A stretch of DNA of 12,438 nt from Patescibacteria group bacterium. GTDB taxonomy: Bacteria; Patescibacteriota; Microgenomatia; Levybacterales; UBA12049. The notes under the pieces are model-generated. The model saw nothing but the letters and a program-made list of their open reading frames with translations, did not search any database and was not told the DNA's origin. A program made the position numbers and the translations under genes. The DNA lies in assembly GCA_018900295.1 (NCBI GenBank), contig JAHIGH010000170.1:1-12438 (forward strand). Reading direction: 5' to 3'. Below are positions 5,882-12,438 of the stretch, piece after piece. Each line of letters opens with the position of its first letter. Position 1 is the stretch's first letter.

Positions 5882-7021
5882 CTAGTCCAGAATAAAATTC
5901 AAATAGTTATTATTATTGATACATTGAAATTTTGATTCGGGATAGGTTTTTATCCATCCTGAGGGTGTTTTTACTATTTTATTTCCAGATTTAAATTCAT
6001 AACCAAAAAGATTTCCGTTTTTTTCTTCTATATAATCCAGCTCTGCTCCTGTATGAGTCCGCCAGAAATAGCCGGAGACTAAATCCTGCCGAGCAGAGTT
6101 AAGTTTCATTCTTTCGATCAAAAGAAAATTCTCCCATAACAAACCCAAGTCATTTCGGTCTTTTAAAGGTTTTAAATTGTCAATTAAAATATTTCTAATA
6201 CCCAGATCATAAAAAAATATTTTGTCCATTTTTGTAACTTCTTTTCTTAAATTTCTACTAAAACCTCTAAGGTGAAAAATAATAAATGATTTTTCTAACA
6301 AATCAATATAGCGGGATACCGTATCTTTGCTCATGCTGAGCGATGATCCTATTTCAGTTAAGGAGACTTCTGAGCAGATTTGAAAAGCTAACAGTTTTAA
6401 GAGGTCCCGGATTTTTGAGGAGTTTTTTATATCTCCGAATTCAATTAAATCACGATAAAGATAAGCATCGCTTATGGTTTGCAGATATTCGCGTTTTTGA
6501 AAGAAACTTTCATATGAAAATATTTCCGGATATGAACCGAATATTAATCTTTCTTCAAGATTGTCATCCAGTTCCGATCTATTTTGGAATGAGGATAATT
6601 CTAAAATAGAAACAGGATATAAATGATAGCTCCACACCCTGCCTGTCAATGGTTCGCTTATTTTACTGGCTAAATCCAGAGATGAAGAACCGGTAACCAA
6701 TATTTTAAGGTTTGGAATATTGTCCAAAATAATTTTTAAATTGATACCAATTTCTGGTATTCTTTGCGCTTCGTCAACAAATAACATTTCGTAGCCCGAT
6801 ACAAGAGATTGTATCTTGGATAAATCCCGGCTGGTAATAATATCTATAAAACGGCTTTGATCTCCATTAATATTCAATGTTTTAAGATTTAATTTTTTAA
6901 TAATTTCATTTACAAGGGTTGTTTTTCCTACTTGCCTCGCGCCATAAATAATAATTCCTTTTTTGGAGGAATTTAATTTTTCTATAATGGGAGCGGTCAA
7001 AGATCGAGCGATATGCTTCAT
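5882..7021 (-). CDS. AAA-type ATPase with C-terminal DUF4143 nuclease-like domain
   Basis: A 379-residue protein of the AAA_14/DUF4143 class. The N-terminal P-loop domain has Walker A GARQVGKTT (27-35), Walker B LFVDE ending Asp83-Glu84, and the sensor-like VTGSSS (109-114). A winged-helix-like segment, SLTEIGSSLSMSKDTVSRY, lies near 220-238. The C-terminal DUF4143 part ends in GAELDY...YEFKSG: Asp329 and Glu342-x-Lys344 resemble a PD-(D/E)XK nuclease core. Length is typical. The biochemical role of this family is not settled; members are abundant in CPR bacteria, archaea and Bacteroidetes and are often linked to mobile or defence regions. It has its own strong promoter, whose predicted transcription start is the A of the ATG, so it is a single-gene unit. 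About 120 bases without features separate it from the NT pair. Confidence 0.9.
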   Translation of the reverse strand: MKHIARSLTAPIIEKLNSSKKGIIIYGARQVGKTTLVNEIIKKLNLKTLNINGDQSRFIDIITSRDLSKIQSLVSGYEMLFVDEAQRIPEIGINLKIILDNIPNLKILVTGSSSLDLASKISEPLTGRVWSYHLYPVSILELSSFQNRSELDDNLEERLIFGSYPEIFSYESFFQKREYLQTISDAYLYRDLIEFGDIKNSSKIRDLLKLLAFQICSEVSLTEIGSSLSMSKDTVSRYIDLLEKSFIIFHLRGFSRNLRKEVTKMDKIFFYDLGIRNILIDNLKPLKDRNDLGLLWENFLLIERMKLNSARQDLVSGYFWRTHTGAELDYIEEKNGNLFGYEFKSGNKIVKTPSGWIKTYPESKFQCINNNNYLNFILD

Positions 7022-7027
7022 AAGGGA

Positions 7028-7056
7028 AATATATCATCAATTCGGCTACTTGTCAA
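7028..7056 (-). promoter_or_regulatory. strong leaderless promoter of the ATPase gene
   Basis: On the minus strand TTGACA (7051-7056), 17-base spacer, TATATT (7028-7033), preceded by an extended -10 TGA. Only 6 bases (TCCCTT) separate the -10 from the ATG at 7021, so the predicted transcription start is the A of the start codon. Confidence 0.82.
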
Positions 7057-7076
7057 GCGGAAATAACGCTATTTAC

Positions 7077-7123
7077 GCTAGTCATAGCTTTGCAAGGCGA
7101 CGCCTTGGAGGATTGCATGTGAA
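7077..7123 (+). repeat. 47-bp direct repeat, copy A
   Basis: The first of two 47-bp copies, matching 8226-8272 at 42 of 47 positions in the same orientation. It contains a perfect inner hairpin, CAAGGC-gac-GCCTTG at 7093-7107. It lies downstream of the STAS-like gene and so marks one edge of the HTH-ATPase/STAS module. Confidence 0.87.
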
Positions 7124-7162
7124 TTGAAGTTAGTTTGTCATGTTGGAATTTGTGAGGTCTTG

Positions 7163-7426
7163 TTATTTGTCAAGTATTGCGAGTGTCGCGATAACTGAGG
7201 GATTATCTTTATTGTGTAGTTTTACTCTATCGTTAAATTGCTTACGAAGCGGCGTTAGAAATTCATCCGCCCATGAAGGAGTAAGTACCACTACGCCGTC
7301 GAAATCAACCACGATTTCTTCATCTTGTGAAATTTCATTCAGCGACGGTTGAAACGCTAACCATGCCTCTTTTCCCGAAGGACGTGATACTAATGTTGTG
7401 CCAAATTTTTTCAGTTGAATGGTCAT
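7163..7426 (-). CDS. STAS-like protein (DUF4325 type)
   Basis: An 87-residue protein whose core, EIVVDFDGVVVLTPSWADEF (38-56), fits the DUF4325/STAS-like fold: a beta strand ending in DF, then the loop and helix that in anti-anti-sigma factors carry the phosphoserine. Thr49 and Ser51 lie in that loop and are candidates for phosphorylation; this is an inference from fold position. Its ATG overlaps the stop of the upstream HTH-GHKL gene as ATGA, so the two are translationally coupled. Pairing of a GHKL ATPase with a STAS protein recalls partner switching (SpoIIAB/SpoIIAA, RsbW/RsbV), suggesting this protein is a partner or substrate of its neighbour. Confidence 0.78.
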   Translation of the reverse strand: MTIQLKKFGTTLVSRPSGKEAWLAFQPSLNEISQDEEIVVDFDGVVVLTPSWADEFLTPLRKQFNDRVKLHNKDNPSVIATLAILDK

Positions 7427-8157
7427 ATTAAGCCCTCAAATCCTATTGAAGCAAAACAGCCTTTTAAAGATACCTCTGCTTGTTGCACATTAATATCTTT
7501 ATCATACTCCTTTAGGTTTAGATACGCATCTCCTGTTTGAAAATAGAGCGTAAATGGATTAGTAATAATAATTGATCTGACAAACTTTAACCCATTTCCC
7601 CTTGTTTCAGGATATCTACCGGAAATTGTTTCTGTAAATGCAACTTTCAGCGCTTCGTCCGCGCCGGATAATTCCGGACGTACTCTTTTGAGTGTAGTTA
7701 AAATGCCTTGACCGCGATCCGCCAATACAACTTTTCTACTTCGAATATCGAAAAAGAAAAAAATACCGGGAATGTCAGGCCAATTTCCCAAGTTGTGGTC
7801 AAATGAATTATTTCCTATCTCGCCGGCAATTGCGGTTATAAGTGATACTGTAGGCAATGACGAAATGCGACCAAGCTTTGATTGAAATTGTTCTAATCTA
7901 GCTTGAAAAACATCACGGGTTTGACAATACATTTCTGATTTTGGTTCAAATGCTTGAGGTGACTGCGCCCATTGTTTGGCAATAGCATCTATGTCTTGTA
8001 AAAACTGCTCGATATCTGATTGCAGATAAAATCGATGACCACGCGGACCACTACGAGTGGGCTGTAAACGTCCTGCAAGATCCCATCTTCTGAGAGTATC
8101 AATTGAAACACCGAGTATTTTTGCTGTTTTCCCGATAGAAATGAGCTTGTTTTGCAT
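7423..8157 (-). CDS. HTH regulator fused to GHKL (HATPase) domain
   Basis: A 244-residue two-domain protein. Residues 5-52 are a MerR/excisionase-type helix-turn-helix (ISIGKTAKILGVSIDTLRRW, then GRLQPTRSGPRGHRFY). A helical linker (55-100) leads to a GHKL ATPase domain: N box Glu113...Asn117 (GEIGNNSFDH), G1 box DRGQG (147-151), and G2 box GNGLKFVR (187-194). The ATP-binding residues look intact, so it may be a kinase or ATP switch that controls DNA binding. It overlaps the STAS-like gene by 4 bases (ATGA). Its upstream DNA carries five 10-bp phased repeats across the promoter, a natural autoregulatory operator. The module (this gene, STAS gene, operator) is bracketed by 47-bp direct repeats. 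The target genes are unknown; the divergent PLD/dsRBD gene is one candidate. Confidence 0.85.
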   Translation of the reverse strand: MQNKLISIGKTAKILGVSIDTLRRWDLAGRLQPTRSGPRGHRFYLQSDIEQFLQDIDAIAKQWAQSPQAFEPKSEMYCQTRDVFQARLEQFQSKLGRISSLPTVSLITAIAGEIGNNSFDHNLGNWPDIPGIFFFFDIRSRKVVLADRGQGILTTLKRVRPELSGADEALKVAFTETISGRYPETRGNGLKFVRSIIITNPFTLYFQTGDAYLNLKEYDKDINVQQAEVSLKGCFASIGFEGLI

Positions 8158-8161
8158 AGTT

Positions 8162-8211
8162 GATTATGTAAACCTATGCAAATTATACCAAATCTATGCA
8201 AATCTATGCAA
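8162..8211 (-). promoter_or_regulatory. promoter with five helically phased 10-bp repeats (probable operator)
   Basis: On the plus strand, units of ten: GATTATGTAA, ACCTATGCAA, ATTATACCAA, ATCTATGCAA, ATCTATGCAA. On the minus strand they overlay TTGCAT (8206-8211), an 18-base spacer and TATAAT (8182-8187). A second possible set is TTGGTA (8186-8191) and CATAAT (8163-8168), ending 5 bases before the ATG. One turn of DNA per unit puts every copy on one face of the helix, as expected for cooperative binding by an excisionase-type HTH. Confidence 0.72.
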
Positions 8212-8225
8212 GAGGGAGTTTTGAG

Positions 8226-8272
8226 GCTAGTTATGGCTTTGCAAGGCGATGCCTTGTGGGATTGCATGTGAA
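8226..8272 (+). repeat. 47-bp direct repeat, copy B
   Basis: The second copy of the element at 7077-7123, with five substitutions and no gaps. The inner hairpin CAAGGC-gat-GCCTTG (8242-8256) is intact, with only loop change. It lies just upstream of the HTH-ATPase operator, so the two copies bracket the module. Confidence 0.87.
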
Positions 8273-8274
8273 AA

Positions 8275-8320
8275 CCAAATTATGGAAGATTTTGGGGATG
8301 GTGGAAATCATATAATTTGG
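8275..8320. repeat. 9-bp inverted repeat
   Basis: CCAAATTAT at 8275-8283 and its exact complement ATAATTTGG at 8312-8320, separated by 28 bases. There is no U-run after it. It may be an operator or chance in AT-rich DNA. Confidence 0.4.
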
Positions 8321-8458
8321 ATAAAGAGAGAGAGTGCAAACTTGCCTGTCGATAGGCATGGCTAGGTAACGTGGAGGGTGGTAATTAATTGTAGGGAGGT
8401 AAATTTTGGACGAGTGGCTATTATCTCAATACGGTAGGATATTTTGGGAATGAATCTC

Positions 8459-8467
8459 TGTTATAAT
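8459..8467 (+). promoter_or_regulatory. extended -10 promoter of the PLD/dsRBD gene
   Basis: TGTTATAAT, an extended -10, ends 7 bases before the ATG at 8475. The predicted transcription start is within one base of the start codon. No good -35 is seen, as is usual for extended -10 promoters. Confidence 0.7.
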
Positions 8468-8474
8468 TAATCCT

Positions 8475-10673
8475 ATGGACATAAATTCATTAGAATTAAT
8501 TTTATCAAATCATGAGGATAAGCTAATAGAGCTATTGAACTCGACAAAAAGTGAACTAGTAATAGTAAGTCCATGGATAAAACAGAAAGCTGTAAACGTA
8601 GTTATTAACTTTATTAAAGATAGAAGTGTAAGATTAAGAATCTATACGAGATTTAATTTAGAAGATATAAAACGAGGCTCATCAGACCTAAAAGCAATTG
8701 TAGATTTATTAAAGTATTTTCGATCATCAGAGATAAGATTCATACCTAATCTTCATGCGAAAATCTACATTTCAGATAAAAAAAGGGCTATTATCACATC
8801 GAGCAATTTGACAACGGGAGGTATGCAAACCAATGTCGAGGCGGGAATCTTTTTAATTGATTCAGGGCTAGTGCCCAATTTAGAAAAAAGCATTAGACAG
8901 CAATTAGATTCAGCGCTCTTATTAAATAAGGATACTTTTACACAATTTCTTGAGAAAATTGAACAAGAGACAACTAAAAAAGCTGTAATTAAAACAGAAC
9001 AGAAAGAGCACAAAAATAATTCTAATATAGTTCTTGGAAAATATATAAAACCTATCAAACAAGACAAAGATATTGACCAAATTAATAAAGAGTTAAGAAT
9101 TAAAATTGATTTAGTCCAATCCGCAGAGCATGAACTGTCACATAGTGAAAAAATTGAATTAGATTATAAAGAACTAGGCACAATGATGATGCAAAAAGCA
9201 CTTATTAAATACCCTGATTTAATAAATATTAAGCCAGAATTTTTAGCTTCTGCTTTTATTCATAGTAGCTCAAAAAATTTAGTCAAACAAAACTTTTTAT
9301 ATCCATCTCAGGTAAGGTTAACACAACTAGGTAGATTTTTAGTTGGCAATCTATTTTATATTATATTTTTTAACAAATACGGTAAAAAATATAGACCTAA
9401 TTATATTAGATTATTAAAGGATTTCTATGTTACTCAATTTATAAAAAATAGTGATTTATTTGAAGTATTCGATTTTAAAAACGATATAATTACTGGACAA
9501 ACTATATCAAATAATAACATAGATTTACCCCCTTTAATGATAGAGGATACCAAATATGCAATTATAGCAGTTATGATTCTAGCCCTAGGCATTGACAGGA
9601 GCATAGGATTAATCAATAAGGCGGGGGGTTATGATCAATACTTAAGTATAATAGATACGTATACCTCTTCTGATCCAAAAACGTGCATAATGGAGCTGTC
9701 TCAATTAGCATTTAGTAAGACGCCCTATTATAAAGTTTTATCTGAAAATGTACTTGCGCATGATAAACAATTCGAATCAGCGATATTTATAGGAGATGAA
9801 AAATTTGGCACGGGCACTGGTCCATCTAAGCAATACTCGGAAATGAACGCCGCCACATCAGCGTTAAAGAGTGTGGCCATAAAAAAATATTTAAATAGTT
9901 GGTTTCAAAAAAAACTCAAAACAATCAGCATATATACTAATTTTAATTACAGAACGCCAATGCATAGAGATCAAGCTCTAAAATCATTTAAAAAAATATT
10001 AAATATTGAAAAATGCGATACATCAATATTAAATATTGCATTAACTCATCCTACATGGTGTAATGACCATGGAGTTTCCACTGATAACGCAAATACTTTC
10101 TTGTGTACTCTCGGATTTTGTATTTGGGATACTTATCTAAGTATTTATTTATATTTAAACGGAAATATACCAGACAGCGAAATAATAGCAATTAAAAATT
10201 ATTTAAATAACTCAATATCTATATTGCTATATGATTTACTGAAATTATATGGAGTATATTTAATAGGAAATACTTTATTGAAAACAGAAATTACTAATCG
10301 AGTTAAATTAGACGCTATTTATTCAGTTCTAGCAACAATTTATATTGACTATGGGTATAATCGTACAAGCGAAATTTTAACTAAATATATTGGTAAAGAA
10401 ATAGAAAAAATGATATTAAGTAATGAAAATAAAATGAAAGATTATAAGGGCCAACTGCAAGAAATGCTGCAAGCAAAAGGTATTAGAATGGAAAATGTGT
10501 TTTCGATTGTAAATATTGAAGGTCGAAAGCATGAACAGATATATACAGCTAGCGCAAGTTTTAATGGTAAAGAAATTGGAAGAGGGATGGGCAAGTCTAT
10601 AGGTGAAGCAGAAGCTAATGTAGCTAAGGAAGCAATAATGACATTAACATTACAATATAAGAAGTTGTTTTAA
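8475..10673 (+). CDS. PLD-family nuclease fused to two degenerate RNase III-dsRBD units
   Basis: A 732-residue protein. Residues 1-150: a phospholipase D-type domain with one HKD motif, His94-x-Lys96-x4-Asp101, then TSSN (108-111) and Asn120-x-Glu122; single-HKD enzymes work as dimers. Residues 150-225: charged linker. Residues about 228-395: RNase III-like helical domain, where the NERLEFLGD box reads VRLTQLGR (280-287). Residues 398-470: dsRNA-binding domain (dsRBD; DPKTCIMELSQ...GTGTGPSKQYSEMNAA). Residues about 500-648: second RNase III-like domain with LTHPTW (523-528) and box TFLCTLGF (541-548). Residues 652-725: second dsRBD ending GKSIGEAEANVAKEA. Against E. coli RNase III, E38, E41 and D45 are replaced in both units, and E117 is Tyr (361 and 616), so neither should cleave RNA. 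Inference: dsRNA sensor with a PLD nuclease effector, perhaps antiviral. The gene is very AT-rich, unlike the ilv genes, suggesting transfer. Confidence 0.85.
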   Translation: MDINSLELILSNHEDKLIELLNSTKSELVIVSPWIKQKAVNVVINFIKDRSVRLRIYTRFNLEDIKRGSSDLKAIVDLLKYFRSSEIRFIPNLHAKIYISDKKRAIITSSNLTTGGMQTNVEAGIFLIDSGLVPNLEKSIRQQLDSALLLNKDTFTQFLEKIEQETTKKAVIKTEQKEHKNNSNIVLGKYIKPIKQDKDIDQINKELRIKIDLVQSAEHELSHSEKIELDYKELGTMMMQKALIKYPDLINIKPEFLASAFIHSSSKNLVKQNFLYPSQVRLTQLGRFLVGNLFYIIFFNKYGKKYRPNYIRLLKDFYVTQFIKNSDLFEVFDFKNDIITGQTISNNNIDLPPLMIEDTKYAIIAVMILALGIDRSIGLINKAGGYDQYLSIIDTYTSSDPKTCIMELSQLAFSKTPYYKVLSENVLAHDKQFESAIFIGDEKFGTGTGPSKQYSEMNAATSALKSVAIKKYLNSWFQKKLKTISIYTNFNYRTPMHRDQALKSFKKILNIEKCDTSILNIALTHPTWCNDHGVSTDNANTFLCTLGFCIWDTYLSIYLYLNGNIPDSEIIAIKNYLNNSISILLYDLLKLYGVYLIGNTLLKTEITNRVKLDAIYSVLATIYIDYGYNRTSEILTKYIGKEIEKMILSNENKMKDYKGQLQEMLQAKGIRMENVFSIVNIEGRKHEQIYTASASFNGKEIGRGMGKSIGEAEANVAKEAIMTLTLQYKKLF

Positions 10674-10816
10674 TTTTAACAATTTTGTAGACACATCATT
10701 TTATTAGCCTTAAAATTTACTGAAGGAGTTGGGTGTTGGTGGGGTTGTCGATGGTCAAGGTTTTTCTTACGCTAAAAGCTCAAAGCTGAATTACAGTGTT
10801 AAATTTAGTGGTAGGT

Positions 10817-10949
10817 GTTCAAGGTTTGATAAAGAAATAGTTAATTGTGTCTACTGGATTCACCACAAGGGTACTACCCATTTCATGGGGTCGCCCTCGT
10901 TTGAGGGAATGACAAGGCTAGGGGTTACGAGTTTTGTCAAACCTTGAGC
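10817..10949. repeat. inverted-repeat-bounded element (MITE-like)
   Basis: GTTCAAGGTTTGATAAA at 10817-10833 and the complement of GCTCAAGGTTTGACAAA at 10933-10949 match at 15 of 17 positions, bounding a 133-bp segment. It encloses the three-hairpin cluster. Similar words (GTCAAGGTTTTTC) occur at about 10753-10765. No flanking target duplication was found by eye. Confidence 0.5.
10869..10907. repeat. cluster of three consecutive hairpins
   Basis: GGGTACTACCC (10869-10879), CCCAT-ttc-ATGGG (10877-10889) and CCCTC-gttt-GAGGG (10894-10907). The first two share CCC and so are alternatives. The following GGGAATGAC resembles the widespread intergenic repeat GTCATTCCC. No U-run follows. Confidence 0.6.
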
Positions 10950-10966
10950 GATTAAAATTTTGGTTT

Positions 10967-10995
10967 TTGACATAATGTGTGGTACATAATATAAT
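10967..10995 (+). promoter_or_regulatory. consensus promoter of ilvC
   Basis: TTGACA (10967-10972), 17-base spacer, TATAAT (10990-10995), all perfect. Twelve bases separate the -10 from the ATG at 11008, so the 5' leader would be about 6 bases, with no SD. Unlike ilvB and ilvA, there is no room for a leader peptide. Confidence 0.88.
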
Positions 10996-11007
10996 TGAGC
11001 AATAATT

Positions 11008-12080
<1,073 letters not shown>

Positions 12081-12084
<4 letters not shown>

Positions 12085-12109
12085 TAGTGGATAGGGAATA
12101 GGGGATAGT
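12081..12109 (+). promoter_or_regulatory. weak possible promoter of the ilvA leader
   Basis: GTGATA (12081-12086), 17 bases, GATAGT (12104-12109), 7 bases before the leader ATG at 12117. Each hexamer matches consensus at 4 of 6. The segment also contains repeated GGATAGG-like words, so this may be chance; read-through from ilvC is the alternative. Confidence 0.25.
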
Positions 12110-12116
12110 TAAAAGT

Positions 12117-12158
12117 ATGAAATTTGATTTGATTAATGTGATTATTATTAACCGCTAG
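12117..12158 (+). CDS. ilvA leader peptide (attenuation peptide)
   Basis: A 13-codon frame, MKFDLINVIIINR, ending in TAG. It has four Ile (three in a row, all ATT), one Leu and one Val, and is followed at once by a hairpin and U-run before ilvA. Isoleucine is the end product that controls threonine dehydratase, which fits the codon content. It starts 32 bases after the ilvC stop, with GGGGA 12 bases upstream as a weak SD. As in the ilvB leader, CCGC just before the stop can pair with GCGG just after it, putting TAG in the loop. ATT runs can arise by chance in AT-rich DNA, so this is less certain than the ilvB case. Confidence 0.62.
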   Translation: MKFDLINVIIINR

Positions 12159-12213
12159 GGGCGGGAGTTGTTTGTGTAAAGAACAGACAATTCCGGCGGG
12201 AGGCGGTTTTTTT
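12150..12213 (+). terminator. ilvA attenuator hairpin and U-run
   Basis: Outer stem AACCGC (12150-12155) with GCGGTT (12203-12208), inner 12-bp hairpin 12164-12175 with 12183-12194 (two G-U pairs), and seven T at 12207-12213. The 5' arm of the outer stem covers the last leader codons, so a ribosome stalled on the Ile codons would mask it and favour read-through. A small alternative hairpin is CCGC/GCGG, 12152-12155 with 12161-12164. It could also be a plain ilvC terminator. Confidence 0.6.
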
Positions 12214-12281
12214 GTATATTACGTAATCATTTGTCATTTCGTTCAAGATGACGATGTGTGAGGTGAGGAAATAATTTGTAT

Positions 12282-12438
12282 ATGAGTGTTACTATTCAAC
12301 AAATTGAGGAAGCGGCGGAAAGATTGCGAGGGGTTGTGGCGAAGACGCCTTTGCAATTTTCGAAGCGATTATCCAAGCAATATCACGCAAAGATTTATCT
12401 CAAACGGGAGGATTTACAGGAGGTGCGATCGTTCAAGA
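12282..12438 (+). CDS. ilvA: threonine dehydratase, N-terminal part (cut by window end)
   Basis: The first 52 residues of a PLP enzyme that deaminates threonine to 2-oxobutyrate, the committed step to isoleucine. The N-terminus has the helix IEEAAERLRGVVAKTPL, then LKREDLQ (40-46) and VRSFK (48-52); Lys52 in SFK is the PLP-binding lysine and is the last full codon in the window. The ATG at 12282 is preceded by AGGTGAGG (12261-12268), 13 bases away, a long but usable SD spacing; this gene has a real leader region, unlike its neighbours. Whether it is the long biosynthetic form with ACT-like regulatory domains or a short catabolic form cannot be seen. Its place after ilvC and after an Ile-rich leader supports a biosynthetic role. 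Confidence 0.9.
   Translation, partial: MSVTIQQIEEAAERLRGVVAKTPLQFSKRLSKQYHAKIYLKREDLQEVRSFK

Larger units (their letters stand above)
8158..8474. other. divergent intergenic region without a gene
   Basis: This 317-base gap lies between the divergent HTH-ATPase and PLD genes. It holds, in order, the phased operator, direct repeat B (8226-8272), a perfect 9-bp inverted repeat CCAAATTAT/ATAATTTGG (8275-8283 with 8312-8320), a small TGCCT/AGGCA hairpin at 8343-8358, and the PLD promoter. I see no coding frame with a convincing start. Confidence 0.6.
10674..11007. other. intergenic region upstream of ilvC, hairpin-rich, no gene
   Basis: This 334-base gap contains an inverted repeat (10817-10833 with 10933-10949), a run of three hairpins (10869-10907) and the ilvC promoter. 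A 72-codon open frame at 10729-10947 has no SD, runs through the hairpins and looks non-coding. No U-run terminator for the upstream gene is visible. Confidence 0.6.

Noticed and set aside
8162..8211. CRISPR array
   Set aside because: Units are only 10 bp, contiguous and without spacers, and no cas genes are nearby; they fit a promoter operator.
7989..8267. Minus-strand frame overlapping the start of the HTH-ATPase gene
   Set aside because: It covers the operator repeats and direct repeat B and lies in a different frame over the clear HTH coding region.
7077..8272. Integron attC cassette ends
   Set aside because: Although the repeats contain hairpins, I find no GTTRRRY-type core sites and no integrase in the window.
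8343..8358. TGCCT/AGGCA hairpin as a terminator
   Set aside because: There is no U-run after it on either strand; it resembles a degenerate dispersed repeat.
10729..10947. 72-codon plus-strand frame upstream of ilvC
   Set aside because: No SD or leaderless promoter at its start, it runs through the hairpin cluster and both inverted-repeat arms, and its composition is not protein-like.

Overview
The window looks like a chromosomal segment of a small-genome, candidate-phyla-type bacterium, probably Patescibacteria (CPR). This is inferred from the short pilin with the NPARQFAQANN-type helix, a stand-alone receiver domain, the DUF4143-type ATPase, many small repeat-like hairpins, and promoters that sit almost on top of start codons. 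No rRNA or tRNA is present to confirm it. TGA is used as a stop (ilvB, ilvC, the HTH/ATPase gene), so ordinary code 11 applies.

Layout. Positions 1-1320 carry two minus-strand genes, a type IV pilin-like protein and a single-domain response regulator, separated by repeat-rich intergenic DNA. Positions 1440-5010 form a branched-chain amino acid operon: a consensus promoter, a 14-codon leader peptide rich in Val/Leu/Ile, an antiterminator/terminator switch, ilvB (acetolactate synthase large subunit), and a fused gene joining the small regulatory subunit (IlvN/IlvH) to a fold-type I aminotransferase. Positions 5007-10673 are an AT-rich accessory block: a small protein plus nucleotidyltransferase pair, an AAA/DUF4143 ATPase, a two-gene HTH-GHKL ATPase plus STAS-like module bracketed by 47-bp direct repeats, and, on the plus strand, a 732-residue protein with a phospholipase-D-type nuclease domain followed by two degenerate RNase III domains, each with a dsRNA-binding domain. 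From 10967 the ilv theme resumes: ilvC (ketol-acid reductoisomerase) with a consensus promoter, then a second Ile-rich leader peptide and hairpin with a U-run, then the start of ilvA (threonine dehydratase), cut by the window end at its PLP lysine.

How it fits together. IlvA makes 2-oxobutyrate, IlvB with the fused IlvN domain makes acetohydroxy acids, IlvC reduces and isomerises them, and the fused aminotransferase may perform the last transamination. The dehydratase step (ilvD) and a classical fold-type IV ilvE are not in the window. Two separate leader peptides suggest ribosome-mediated attenuation of both ilvB and ilvA. The accessory block abuts ilvBN so tightly that the convergent stop codons share TTAA, and it separates ilvBN from ilvCA.

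Most notable: the PLD/pseudo-RNase III/dsRBD protein, the two ilv attenuators, the IlvN-aminotransferase fusion, a ten-codon TCT microsatellite in the cofactor loop of IlvC, the helically phased 10-bp operator-like repeats before the HTH-ATPase gene, and a consistent pattern of predicted leaderless or near-leaderless transcripts.
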